NCBI RefSeq assembly: GCF_035046485.1
Contig: NC_085137.1
Location: 442,622,334-442,686,333, forward strand
Reading direction: 5' to 3'
DNA: 64,000 bases
DNA from: Aedes albopictus
Taxonomy: Eukaryota; Arthropoda; Insecta; Diptera; Culicidae
Made by a program: the position numbers and the translations under genes. This document shows, piece after piece, positions 1 to 14,300 of this stretch (its first letter is position 1; the number at the start of each line of letters is the position of its first letter). Below the pieces are notes generated by a model that saw nothing but the letters and a program-made list of their open reading frames with translations, was not told the DNA's origin and did not search any database.

Positions 1-3000
1 TTCTTCTTGGAGCTCCTTCAACAACTTCATGAGAAATTTCCTCAGGAATTCATTCAGGAGTTCCTTGAGCGATTCCTTCAGGGATTTCTTTCAGAATTTC
101 TTTACAGATTACTCCATGAACTTCTTCAGGGATTTCTTCAGAAACTCCTTCTGGAATTTCTCCTGAACCTCCTTCAGGGATATCTCCAGGAATTTCTTCG
201 GAGATCCCTTCAGGACTTTTGAGGAATTAATAAAGGAATTTCATCAGTGCATCATCTAGCAAGTTTCTACTTGAGGAGTTTATTCGCGAATTTCATCAGG
301 GTTTTTTTAAAGCTCTGACAAGAGTTTTTCTTGGAGTGCATTCAGAAATTCTTCCAAAAAAATCATTAGGGATTCCTTCGGGAATTTCAACTAAGAATCA
401 TTCTGGGAGTTTTTCAGAGATTTCTCGAGGAATTTCTTTAAGAATTTCCTCATGAATTCGTTGATTTATTTCTTCTGGAATTCCTTGAGGGATTTTTTCA
501 GGAACTTATTCGGGGATTCCTCCAGGAACTTCTTCAAGGATTCTTTCAGAAAATTTTCGGGGATTTCTCCTAGAAAGTTACTGTAGATATTTCTCAATAA
601 ATTCCTTCAAAAATTTCTCCAGGAACTCCTTTAGGAATTTCTCTTGGAATTATTTGAGAGATTCTTCCAGGATTTTTTGGAGATATTTCTTCTCCAGAAA
701 CTAATCCAAGGATTTCTCCAGGACTTATTCAGGGATTCCTCCAAGAACTCCTTCAAGGATGTCTTCAGGGATTCCTTCAGAAAAAAAACAGGAATTCGTT
801 ATGGAATATTTTTTAGAAATTTCTCCTGAAATTGCTGTAGGAATTTCTCAAGAAATTCCTTCAAAAATTCCTCCAGAAACTACTTCAGGAATTTCTCCTG
901 GAACTCCTTCAAGGATTTCTATAAGAATTCTTCAGGGATTCTCCCAGAAATTTGTTGAGGGATTTCTTTAGGAATTTCTCCTGGAATTTCTGGAGAGGTT
1001 CTTCTTGGAGCTCCTTCAAGAACTTCATGAGCGATTTTCCTCAGCAGTTTCTTGAGCGATTCCTTTAGGGATTTCTTTCAGAATTCCTTTAGAGATTACT
1101 TCATGAACTTCTTCAGGGATTTCTTCAGAAACCACTTCTGGAATTTCTTCAGAACCTCCTTCAGGGATATCTCCAGACTTCAGGACTTATCAGGAATTAA
1201 TAAAGGAATTTCATCAGTGCTTCATTTAGCAAGTTCTTTCTAAGCTTCTTGAGGGTTCATTCGCGAATTTCATCAGGGATTTTTTAAAAGGGTTTTCTTG
1301 ATTTTCTCCTTGAATTATTTCTTCTGTAATTCCTTGAGTGCTTTTTCTAGAAAATTCTTCAGGCATTTCTACAGGAACACTTTCAATGATTTCTTCAGGG
1401 ATTCGTTCAGAAATGTTTCGGGGATCCTACTTGTAATATTTCAAGAGCTTTCTTCTGAAATTGCTGTAGATATTGCTCAAGGAATTCTTTCAAAGATTTC
1501 TCCAAAAACTCCTTCCGGGATTTCTCTTAGAATTCCTTCAGAGACTCTTCCGGGAATTTTTTGAGATATTTATTCTCCAGAAATTAATCCAGGAATTCGT
1601 TCAGTACTCCTTCAGAAACCCTTCAAAGATTCATCCAGGAACTCCTTCAGTGAATATCCCAGAAATTCGTTGAGGGATTTCTCTAGGAATTTCTCCTGGA
1701 TTTGCTAGAGAGATTCATCTTGGAGCTCCAAGAACTTCGTGAGCAATTTCCTCAGGAATTCATTCAGAAGATCCTTGAGCGATTCCATCAAGGATTTCTT
1801 TCAGAATTCCTTTAGAGATTACTCCATGAACTTCTTCTGGGATTTCTTCAGAATCTTTATAGGAATTAATGAGGGAATATCTTCAGGCATTCATCTAGCA
1901 AGTTCTTTCTAAGCATCTTGAGGGTTCATTCGCGAATTTCATCAGGGATTTTTTAAAAGCTCTGACAAGGGTTTCTCCTGGAGTGCATTCATAAATTCCT
2001 TCAGAAAAATTATATGCGATTCCTTCAGGAAGTTCATTCCGGATTCTTTCTAAAAGTTTTTCAGAGATTCCTCGAGGAATTTCTTAACAATTCTTTGATT
2101 TTCTCCTTGAATTACTTCTTCTGGAATTCTTTGAGTGATTTTTCTAGAAGATTGTTCAGACATATCCACAAGAACTCTTTCAATGATTTCTTCAGGGATT
2201 CTTTCAGATTTTTTTTCGGGGATTCCTCCTGTAATATTTTAAGGGGTTTCTCCTGAAATTGCTGTAGATATTGCTCAAGGAATTCATTTAAAGATTCCTC
2301 CAAAAACTCCTTCAGGGATTTCTCTTGGAATTCCTTCAGAGATTCTTCCGGGAATTTCTTTAAATATTTATTCTCCAGAATTTAATCCAGGGATTTCTTC
2401 AGGAAATCCTTTAGTACTCCTTCAGAAACTCTTCAGGGATTCATGCAGGAGCTCCTTCAGGAATTCTCCGAGAAATTCGTTGAGGGATTTCTCTAGGAAT
2501 TTCTCCTGGAATTGCTGGAGAGATTCTTCTTGGAGCTCCTTCAAAAACTTCATGAGAAATTTCCTCAGGAATTCATTCAGGAGTTCCTTGAGAAATTCCT
2601 TCAGGTATTTCTTTTAAAATTCCTTTATAGATTACTTCATAAACTTCTTCAGGGATTTCTCCAGGAATTTCTTCCAAAATTCCTCCAGGACTTTTCAGGA
2701 ATTGATAAAGGAATTTCTTCAGGGAGTTGCCTAGCAAGTTCTGCCTGAGCTTCTTGAGGGGTTTATTCACGAGCTTCATTAGAAATTTTTCAAAAGTTCC
2801 GACAAGGGATTATCCTGCAGTACATTCAAAAATTCCTCCAGAAAAATCCTAAAGGATTTTTTTACAGACATTCCTCGAGGATTTTATTTTAATAATTTCT
2901 CCTTCAATCTCTTCATTCATTTCTTCTGAAATTGCATGAGGGATTTTTCCAGGAACTCCTTCAAGTAGGTATTTCTTCGTGGATTATTTCAGATATTTTT

Positions 3001-3880
3001 CGGGGATTTCTCCTGGATTTTTTTCAGGGATTTCTCCTGAAATTGCTGTACATATTTCTCAAGGAATATCTTCAAAGATTCCTCCAGAAACTCCTTCAGG
3101 GATTTCTCTTGGAATTCATTCAGAGCTTCTTCTAGAAATTCTTTTAGATATTTCTTCTCCAGAAACTAATCCAAGGATTTATCCAGGTACTTCTTCAGGG
3201 ATTCCTCCAGGAACTCCTTCATGGATTTCTTCAGGCATTCTTTTAGATTTTTTTTGAGGATTCTTCCTTGAATATTTTTTAGAAATATTCCTGAAAATGC
3301 TGTGATATTTCTGAAGAAATTCCTTCAAATATTCCTTCAGAAACTTATTCAGGAATATTTCCTGGAACTTCTTCAAGGAAAGATTCTTCTTGGAACTACT
3401 TCAAGAACTTCATCAGCAATTTCCTCGGAAATTCATGCAGGAGTTTCTCGGGGGATTCCTTTAGAAAATCCGTCTGAGGTTTCTCCTGTAGTTCATTCAA
3501 GGATTCCTTTAGATGTTTTTTTCAGGAATTTCTACGAGAATACCTTTAGGGATGCTTCTCTTGAAATTGCTGGAGAGATTTCTCTTGCAATGTTTTAGTT
3601 TTTTTTTTCCCCCAGCCACTCCTTCAAAGACTTCTACGGAAACTCCTCAAGAAACTCCTTCCAGGAAGTCATTCAGGGGTTCCTTATGAAATTCATCCAG
3701 CGATTTCACCTGAATGTTTTGTGATTTCTACAGAAGATCCATCAGAGATTTCTCCATGAGCACCTTCTGTGATTCATCCAGAAGTTTTTCGAGGAAACCT
3801 CATGAATTCCTTCAGGTTTTCTCCCAGTAATTTCTCCTGTCGCGTTTCTCAGGCAGTCTTGCAGGATCTCCTTCAGGGAT
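1..3880. repeat. Degenerate T-rich minisatellite with higher-order structure
   Basis: The stretch is built almost entirely from variants of a roughly 12-base theme such as TTCCTCCAGGAATT or CTTCAGGGATTT. Larger blocks recur. The phrase TTCTTCTTGGAGCTCC or a close variant appears near 1, 999, 1714, 2524 and 3384, each time followed by similar text, so a higher-order unit of about 0.7-1.0 kb is present. Short open frames rich in Phe, Leu and Gln are a by-product of the repeat and not genes. The array begins outside the window. It ends around 3870, where ordinary sequence starts. Confidence 0.85.
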
Positions 3881-5349
3881 TCCTGCACAGAACACACAGT
3901 TGAGTTGGGCTAATTTCGAGATTCGCACAGTCGAGCAGTCAGCAATCGCAATTTAACAGGGATATCAGCAAAAGTCAAGTTTATTCATAGCAGCACCCAT
4001 GGGTACCGCAAGCGTCAAACATCAAACTTTGCCGAAGACACCGTCTTCAAATGTTAATACAACGTGAAGATATCAGGAAAACAAATAAACATCAGGTTTT
4101 TAAATTGGACTTTTAAAACGCGGCCATGTGTAATCTTTGCAGCAAGGCTTGCGCCACCTAGTGAGCTAATTCTGAAGTAAATTGTTCACCAAGTATGGAT
4201 CATCGTTAAAACTGCTCCAAATACTCAGTATATGGAAATATTGTGTATTCTCAAGATAGTCATTTCAAACGTTTTGTCTTATGAATAAGACGCTGGGCGG
4301 ATATGGATTAAAGGCAACAAAAACCTATAACTAATCTTCGGAACCGAGGGATTTCGGACAAGTTTCAGTCAATAAACGACACAGTTTCGAACCGCAATTT
4401 CGAAAATCCAACAAATGACTGTCTTGACAGTATATGTATAGTTACAAATTACATAATTTAAAAATGAAACTAAAGAGGAATAGATTGACTTGCCAAGCTT
4501 CTCCCCATCCCGGTATCATATACCTCTATCAAAGGGATGGGGACAAAGCTACACCATTCGCACAAAGTACGCATTCATTCGTTTGATAAAGCGGCCCACG
4601 ATTCTCCTGAATCAGAACACAAAGTTACAGCTAGTGTGAAATCATTCCTCCGAAATTCTCACAAAATGTCTTTTTATACTTATTTCTCCGTCCATTCCAC
4701 GTACGTGTTCTAGGTCCTTTGGTGGAAAAAAGTTTTGGGCACTAATATAAGTTTCCTCATAATATCGAGTCTTCTGACGACTCCAGCAGCATGCTTTCGT
4801 TCCTAAATGCTAGACGTTAGACGCGATTCGCGTTTTTTTGTAAGATTCTTTACATTCCAGTGGGTTTAATAGCAATCATTGCAGTGCACTTTCGTTCCTA
4901 AGCCGTGTGTATGTTTAGTAGAGGACGACCTATTCTTTGAAATTTGATAAAATCTACGGTTCGTGTGTCTTTCTGGATTTAAGACAAACAAAAAGAAAAA
5001 AAATGAATATGAAGGAAACATCATACAATTTGTATAAACAACTTGAAATATTGTGATGGAAGTTATGTTTAAAACTCGTTAAAGTTCATTCGTATTAAAA
5101 TGTTGGATAAAGAAAAGTGTTATAAACCCCAGAAAAACAAACGAATTGTCGAAAAATAAACCGCCCCCACAATTGTAAAGGTGATGCTTGTGCTCAATAT
5201 TGTAGCGGAAAAAAAACTTTAACAAATATAGTTCATAGATTGCTTTCGGTTCTAGAATATTTGTAGATCGTCTTCGTGGTGGAAATGGTTGTTGTCTTAC
5301 ACGTTTACCTGATTATGGATCGAAATGGGTACCTACAACTGTGGAGCGC
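3881..5349. other. Gene-free stretch downstream of GGPPS
   Basis: I see no coding region, TIR element or tandem array here. The part nearest 5349 should include the 3' untranslated region of the minus-strand GGPPS gene, but I found no convincing AATAAA on that strand close to the stop codon. Confidence 0.5.
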
Positions 5350-8300
5350 TTATGACGACGAATCATCGGTTCCAACCGTTTTCCAACTGAGCAGATCATC
5401 CAGAAGCGATTGCATAATCGGATTTTCGCCTAGTCGTTCAATCTGGAAAATATAAGAGATGATTATAATTGTATTGATATCATTAAAAATCTAGCAAATT
5501 TGAAATACAGACCTCCGCCCTCGCTTCGGTGTCCAGCATTTCCAATACTTCGGCGGTATACTTAAAACTACCGAGTTTCTCCAGCAGCGACACACAGTAT
5601 CGTTTCACTTCGACGTCCTGCGTCCGTTGCCTTAGAATATCTGCGGGTCAACAAAAAAAACGAATTAAACAACTTCGAACTAATTAACCCCCAAAATACT
5701 CACGTAACACCTGCCGATCCTTCTGGTTCAGCACCGCGTGTATCACCGGAAAGCTAAACTTGCCCTCGGTCAAGTCCTCACAGTAGCTCTTGTTATCCGA
5801 ATAGTCCTTCGACGTCAGGTTGCAGTAGTCGTCCCGGATCTGGAACGACAGCCCCAGGATGGCCGTCAGTTTGGTAAAGTCTTTCTTGTCGTCGCTGAAC
5901 AGCTGCATCAGCCGGATGGCCAACATGAACAGGCCGCCCGTCTTCCGGATCACCATCTGCTTGTACTCCGCCTCGGTCGGACAGATGAAATTATCCCTCC
6001 AGTAGATCTCCATGCCCTGGCCGCGGTGCAGCTCCAGCAGCTGCTCCGTCACCACTTGTTGGGCCTGTTGAACAGAGTGTAAGGGTCATTATCACCCACC
6101 TATGAACCAACTTTATGGTCATCACCTACCTCCGGGTGCCCCAGACTGTGGACCTTGGCGAGTGCCAGCACTAGGACGTAGTTGCCAGCGTTTATCGTAC
6201 TCGCAATGCCGTAGATCTTGTGTGCTACCGGAATTCCTCTACGGAGGATAGAGTTATCTTCGATATCATCGATTCTGGATACAGTTCAATGATGGTTTCC
6301 CGAAATTTGAATTTGAATGTGCAGGAAAGAGAAGAAATAGATGATGGTATTGTGCGCCCATTAGTAAGGTTAGTTATAATAGTGAATAGTTTCTTTTTTT
6401 TTTTAATTTTCGTTCCGAAGTTGACTCATGTTCGAACTATTAGCAAGTATTTCCTGTTATTAACGTATACATGAAAAAAATGGTCCAACATTCCTATGAA
6501 AACCAGATTTTTTATATGTATCACTGAACATTTTCGGGGAATGGTTTTCGGTGAAAAATGCAATTCTGGAAAATGATTTTCGGTAGAATGTTATAGAATC
6601 GATAAAAATATCCCAATACGGTTTGAACGGCTTGTGATCAAGATAATCAAGCATATTATCAGTTATTAGAAGCTGCATGTTTTCCACGATTTAGGAGATA
6701 AGTGACATCGCCATAAATGACCCTACACTCGAACCTCCATTTGGGTAACGAGTCAGGACTGCCCAAATGGATTCAGTTCGTTACCTAAATGGATTTCAAG
6801 GTTGCAAAGAAGAATAAGTGACTTGCAGATGCAAAGGGGAGGGGGTCAAGGCTTTCAGATGTAAAGGGGGATGGTCAGAGGGATTTTAAGGCTGTTTCAA
6901 GGCGTTTCAGGAGATTTCAGAGATGTTTTAGAGGGCTTCAGAGGCTATCAGGTGCGTTTCACATGGATATCATTTGTATTTCAAAGGTGTTTCAAGGCGT
7001 TCCAGGAAGTTTGGAAGAGGTTTTGTGAGGCTTCAGAAACTCTCAGGTGAGTTTCACGGAGATTTCAGAGGCGTTTCAATGCGTTTAATGGCGTTTCATG
7101 GTTTCAGGAGATTTAAGGGTGCCTTCAGAGGGTCGCAGGTGAATCTCACGAAGGTTTTATAGGGGTTTAAGTAGCGTTTCAAAGCGTTTCAAGGCGTTTC
7201 AGGGAGTTTTAATGCTGTTCATAGGAGTTGAGTTCACAGGGGTTTTAGGGGTATCAGGTATCAGGTAGGTCGGCTCCAGAGGCACGTTCTCCTCCATTTG
7301 GGAAATTTGTGCCATCGCCATGAATACGAGCCTATTCATCATTTAAGTAAGGGAGAGCGAGGGGAGCAATAAGGGATGGGATAGGGTAAGGGGAAGGTAA
7401 GGGAATAGGGTCGACATAATCGCATAAGCGTACCACAACGGGATTAAACAGCGCCCTGAAAAGGGCACTGTAAAAAACGCATAAAGCGTAAAGTAAGGGT
7501 TCATTCACACGCCAAAAACGGGCTTTTCTGACACCCACCCACCCCTTCTCAACATTGTTTGTATTAGAAGATTTTTTTTCGTTCGAGCTGTAACACCATG
7601 ACAAACACCCACCCACCCCCTCCAGCGTTATGACATTTGTGAACAAGCCCTAAGCCTATAGCTACTTGCCACAACAGGTTCAGAACAACAGAACATCCTG
7701 AAGATTCAGGCTTCTTAGGTCAGTTTCACTTAATCAAGTGGTTACCGAGTACTCGGAAACGGAGTTGCGTAAAAACTGGGTAGTTACATATCAAATGATT
7801 CAAAGTTCCACAGTCGGATTCTCAGCTAAGATATACAAATGAAGCAGCCTGTTGAGGATTGTGATGGACAAAATCATAAGTAGAAAAACCAATTGCGTTT
7901 ATGCTACGAGATTCCTCAAAAGTGATGGCAAGAATGCCGTGAAGAGATGTTGGTTTTTGAGCATTTGGTAAATCCAATTGGAAATCATTGAATGATAAAT
8001 AGGACAATCCAATATGGAATCGAAACTTACGTGTTAAAAAGTAACCTGGAAATCCAAGAAAACACCCAAACAAAATTGTTTTTGAATGAATGCTTTTCCG
8101 ATATCGTAAACAACATTGTGTAAACAAATCACTGTGGACTTTCCATTTCGGTAAGCATGTTGGTTCCCATGGAGAGGCATGTTTGCCAGAAAAAAATCAC
8201 GTGTGTGATGCTCGACAAAGCGTTCTAATCAATATTTATAAGAAAGAGGTCAAATTTATAGGTCTGATCTTCATACGATGCATTATCCACTAACGGAATA

Positions 8301-11300
8301 AACAAGCAGTTTTATCAAAACATTTTATGGTTCGAGGCATGACACGCGAGATTGTCATTTCAATTTTAGGGTAGGGCGGGGCAAGATGAGCACCCTAAGG
8401 ATCACGTTGAGTTTATTGAAAGTTAACACAATTTTTCCAAGTACCCCTCAGTAGTTCTTTTCTATATCATGTTTTCTATCATTTGACTTCACAAAAAAGA
8501 TGTTTTATGGTCCGTTCGAACATGCTACGGGGCAAGACGAGCACCCCTACGGGGCAAGAAGAGCACTTCATTAAAACCCCAATATTTTAACAATAAATTG
8601 GCCATACAGTGATTGATGTAGTGAACCTTGATTATAGTTTTGGTATCACGTTCTAAAATTATCATTTTTTTTCGATTATTGAAAAAAAATACTTTATACA
8701 AAATGACCCGAAAAACAATAAACGATTATTAAGTTGCTTATTTTTAGAAATTTACGCAACCAAATAGTTGCAGAGGTTACGGAAACCTATGTTCGGCACT
8801 ATTGAGTGGATTACAATAATTTCAAAATATTTTCTATATTCCGATCAGGGGTGCTCATCTTGCCCCACTAAAGGTAAAAACTAAAATTGAATAAATTTTA
8901 ATGTTTGTTTTTAGAAAATATTTTCTAATGTATTTAAATTAAAATGCTTTGCAGTAAGCTAGTAATGTTGGCTGATAACCAGAATTATGATAAAAATTTG
9001 ATTCTGACATAAAAACCTTATTTTATTCTGATGATTTCTTATAAGAAAATGCTAAAAATCCATGCTATTGACTAATTGGACGATATTTTTTAATTCGTTC
9101 AATATGAAGTACCTTTTATCAGGTTTACAAACAGGATGAAAATTATTCTAACGTATTATGAAGTTGTTTAGGCAAAATTCATCATAAAAGTAGTAAAACG
9201 GAGGGGTGCTCATCTTGCCCCGGGTGGCCATCTTACCCCGTCCTACTCTACTTGAAAGTAGCAAACATCGGGTCAAACGCAAGATCCGGAATCATATAGG
9301 TGTTAACTAAAGCATTACATCTACATAGAAATCCCCCTTACGAAAATAAGGTTCTTGGACCAAAGCTGTTCTTTTATGCTGAAGATTGATCTGAGCTGTC
9401 ATAACCATAGCCACTACCCAAACTAGGCAAGATCAAACCACAGAGAACAGACATCCAAGTCTAGTTCCGAAACTGTGTAAGAAATTTAACGGCCATTTTA
9501 AATCGGCAACACAAGTGGCAATAGCGTGGCGCTGCAATCGGTTAATTTTCTATACTAGTTAAATTCACCACTTGAAATGTTTCAATTCACCACTGACTGT
9601 GGCAATATGGTGTTTGGCGGCGTGAGTGTTGTCACCGTGTATTGGTTTGCAACCTTACTCAAGTGAAGATTTAAATCCTTACACAACTTTCTGAATGAAA
9701 TTTGTTCTAGCCTGGATGTCGGTTCTCTGTGATCAAACTCTTACAATCAAAGCACAAGAAAAAAGAGCAGCGATAAAAACCAATTCGGTATCGATTGAAG
9801 AACGCCAGAGACGAAGATACACAGAGGACACTGTGAACACAGAGAACAGACATCCAAGTCCAGTTCCGAAACTGTGTAAGGAATTTAACGGCTATTTGAA
9901 ATCGGCAACACAAGTGGCAACATCGTGGCGCTGCAATCGGTTAATTTCCCATACTAATTAAATTCACCACTTGAAATGTTTCAATTCACCACTGATTGTG
10001 GCAATATGGTGTTTGGCGGCGTTAGTGTTTTCATCGTGTATTGGTTTGCAACCTTACTCAAGTGAAGATTGAAATCCTTACACAACTTTCTGAATAGAAT
10101 TTGTTCAAGCCTGGATGTCTGTTTTCTGTGCTGTGAAGAACGCATAATGCGAAGAGTCATATAGGTTATAATTGAAGCTAATAAACAACATATTCCACTC
10201 TTATTGAGCCTCGCAGATGAGACTTAAGAAGGATCGCAGATTATCTCGGAGAAACACAAGGTCAACTGCATCATTGCTCCGGTTAGCGCAGTAAGGGCGG
10301 AATACTGTGGAGGGCGTCCTAGTACTCCACAGGCTCCGTTAAGCGGTTAGGATTTTATTAGACCCCCTAACCATTCATTCCTAGGCACGGTAAGCATATA
10401 GCCGCATCACACCATGAATTAGGGGTCACCTGTTTAATGGACTCTTACCACCGGAACAGGCAGTTCGTAGTGTTATTCTTAGTCAATTGTGACAACCGCT
10501 ACCGACACTACACAGTTATCTAGGCTGGTCAAGAAAAGAAGTTAATAATAATGATCAACTTCATACGGACCCGAACCAGTTTTATAGGGGTTTAAGTAGC
10601 GTTTCAAAGCGTGTCAAGGCGTTTCAGGGCGTTTTAATGCTTTTCATAGGCGTTTCAAAGTGTTTCAAGGCGTTTAAGGAGAGTTCACAGGGGTTTTAGG
10701 GGGCTTCAGAGGCTATCAGGTAAATTTTAAGGAGGTTTTATAGGGATTCTAGAGGCGTTTTAGAGCGTTTCAGGACATTTCAAGGCGTTTCAGATGATTT
10801 CACAGGGGTTTCAGGGGGCTTCAGAGGCTCTCAGGTGAATTTCATGGAGGTTTTGTAGGGGTTTTAGAAGCGTTCCAAAGCGTTTCAAGACGTTTCAATA
10901 GTTTTCAATGTGTCGCAGAGCGTCCCAGGCGGTTTTAGGATGGTTCTAGGGGGCTTCAGAAGCTCGCAGGTTCCATAGGAGTTTTAGAGGCGTTTCAATG
11001 CGTTTCAAAGCGTTTCAAGATGTTTCAAAGCGTTTTCAGAGGGTTAAGGGATCCTCAGAGGCTCATGGGGTTTCATGGGGGCTTTGGAGACGTTTCAAAG
11101 CGTTTCAAGGTGCTTCAATGCGTTTCAGAGCGTTTCAGGATGTTTTAAAGTGGTTTCAGGGGGTTCAGAGGCTTTCAGGTAAATTTCTTGAAATTTCAAA
11201 GCGTTTCATGGCATCTTAATGGTCTTCCGAGCGGTTTTAGGGGAATATAAAAGCCCATTTAACGTTTTCTCTATTGCGTGTATCTCTTAGAGATAACGAA

Positions 11301-14300
11301 ATATTCTAGTAGATCCGCTAACCTATACTCAAGGAAGCTCTTGGAGATCCTCAAACTGACAATGAATTCACTACTTGGTAGCACAGAGAACAGACATCCA
11401 AGTCCAATCTGAATTTTGTGTAAGGAATATTACATCGGCAACACAAGTAGCAATAGCGTGGCGCTGCAATCGGTTAATTTCCCATACTAATTCATTTCAC
11501 CACTTGAAATGTTTAAATTTACCACTGACTGTGGTAATATGGTGTTTAGCGGCGTTAGTGTTGTCATCCATCGTATATTGGTTTGCAACACTCAAGTGAA
11601 GATTCAGATCCTTACACAACTTTCTGAATGAAATTTGTTCTAGCCTGGATGTCTGTTCTCTGTGTTGGTAGCACATAGCTGCACGAGGTTGTGTAAGCAT
11701 AAATTTCATTCATAAAACTTTCATCCGAAATACTAACTATTTCAGATGAAAGTTTTAGATAGCTTGAAGAACACTCTTCCTGATAAGGGTGTTGATATGC
11801 GTGGGTGGCCCTGCAGAGACAAAAACATGTATGTTTACGCAAAGCAGATAGGCCCTTTTCAAATGTTCACCTAGTTTTGGCCATGTTGGAACCGATATGC
11901 GGATTTTACGGGATTGGTTCCGGTGGTTCTTAGGTACATTTTCGAAGATGAAAAAACACTATCATGCGACTTATCAAACTTCATGATTTTGAGAGTTATA
12001 GCATATTATCGCGATGATTGATCACTTTGAATACAGTTGGCCATTTTGGAATTGGTTTTCCGGAATTCTGTTCCGATGCCAAGTTTTGAAAATCAGGCTT
12101 ATTCTGCGCGGCGTGTGAGGTGAGACGAGTCGAATGAGGTGACAAAAGTCGACTCGCCCCATTTGATTTACATTAGTCGTCTCACGTCACGTGAGACGAA
12201 ACCGTCCGTCTCACCTCACACGCCGCGCAGAATAAGCCTGAATGGTCCAACACTGTCATACGGTATTTCAAGCATCGCGGTTTTCGAAGTATGTACACCA
12301 TTCTGTGCAATGTTTACGTTTTATGTATTCTTCAATCACTTTACCTAATTTACAACTCTATTGTCCACTAGGGCACTGCGTGTGCGATTCCAACTGGAAG
12401 CTGTACTTACACTTTGTACAGCGCCTAAATGTATTCTATTCTAATTGTACTACATATATCGATCTGATTGCTGTTGCGCTGATTTCACTTTCTACTCTAT
12501 CATGGTAGAATGATGAGCACGAGGATGTTGATGTGTGGCTGTTGGTTGTTCCTGTTTCCAGTCCGATTGGGGGTTCATTATGGGTTGCCGTTCGCCGATG
12601 TTCAAGTATCCGGGTCCATTTGAGCCATGGGCTCAGAAGAGGATAAGTGTCAACTGCTCTCAGGAGGAAAGAGCAACTGACGAAAGTGCCGGGGCTGGGA
12701 TCGAACCCATGACCATCTGCTTATGAAGCAAACATGTGACCAATTGCGCCCCAGCTAGTTTTACATTGTCCGTACTTCTTTGTATTCCATATACGGATTT
12801 CCCCGAAACGGTGGTTTGGGCATCAATTTTTCGAATGTAAGCAAATATCGTTAAGCGACACTTCAAATTTCGTGTTTTTTTTTCAAAATACATCAATCTT
12901 AGGTCTAGGAATACCTCTATCGATTCTTCCAGGGATTTCACTAGGTATTCCTTTATGGATTTTCCCCATATTTCTTCAATGAACTTCTCTTGGGATTCCT
13001 CCAAGCATTCCTGATGGGGTTACTCTAGAAATTTCTGCAGATTCCTTCCGGGATTTCTCTAGAAATTCTTATTATGATACTTCTCGGAAATCATCTAGGG
13101 ATATCTATTGGGATTCCTTCAGGAATTCTCGTTGGAATTATTCAAGACAATTCTTCTGTAATCCTTCCAGAAGTTTCTTCGGTGATTCTTCCAGGAATTC
13201 TTTCAGAGATTTTATTCTGAGTTTTCTCCGGAAATTCCACCAAAACTAGTTTTGACCTTCCACCGAGAACTTTAGCTGGGTTTCCTCAAGCAACTTTTGC
13301 TGTAGTTCTTCCAGCAGTTTCTCCTAGAACTCTACCAGAAGTTCTAACTGTTGTACCCTCAGGAATTCTACGAGGTATTCATTTAGAGATTTCTTCAAGC
13401 ATTCTTGCTGTGATTCTTTCGGGAAATCTTCCTATAATTTTTCCAGAAACCCCTTCGGTAATTCTCCCGGGATTTCTTCAAGGTTTTATCCAGGACTTCC
13501 TCCTAAGATTTTATCCAAGGGCTCTTACAGAAATTCCTCATGGGATTTCTCCAGGATTTCTCATATTGTCCTTTCTCCATGAATTCCAGCTGGGATTCCT
13601 CCAGCAATTCTTATATGGACTGCTCCGGAAATTCTAACTCTGGTACTTCCAGGAATACTTCTAGGGATTTCTCCTGGCATACTTACTTGCTGCAATACTT
13701 TTGGAAAAACTTCATGAAATTCCTTTGAAAATGCCTTTTGCGATTCCATCAGGATTGGAATCCATGGATTCCTCCAGAATACCTCTACCGATTCTTCCAA
13801 GGAGAACTGTAGGTATTCCTCCAGGTTTTTATTCAAGGAACTTCTCTTGGCATTCTCCCCGGCATGCTTGACAGGGTTTCGGTTTCTCTAATAATTCCAG
13901 TAGATTCCTCCAGCATTTCCTCCTAGGATTTTTCCAGAAATTCCTTCAAGAACTCCAGGTGGGACCGTTCAAGACAATCTCCCATGGATTACTACTGATA
14001 CCGATACTGATACTGATGACCATGATTTTATTCTAGCGGTTCCGGGTTCCATTTATCGAATGTAAACGAAACATCATCATGCGAAACCTCAAATTTCGTG
14101 ATGTTTCAAGATACATCATTTGGAGCTGTTTTTGCGTTATCCAAAATACTTCCTCCAGGAACTTTTTCATGAATTATTCCAGGGGTTCTCTAGGTGGGTA
14201 CTTTATGAGTTCCTCCCGATATTTTCTCAATGAACTTCTCTTATGATTGCACCAGGGATTCCCGATGGGATTTCACTAGAAATTCCTGCAGATATTCCTC

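Noticed and set aside
7..3598. Many 60-100-codon frames rich in Phe, Leu, Gln and Ser
   Set aside because: They follow the minisatellite word and occur in all frames and both strands.
5738..6082. Plus-strand frame of 114 codons
   Set aside because: It is the shadow of GGPPS exon 4.
12690..12765. tRNA gene candidate on the minus strand
   Set aside because: It has A- and B-box-like sequences but no clean acceptor stem, and it runs directly into a SINE body.
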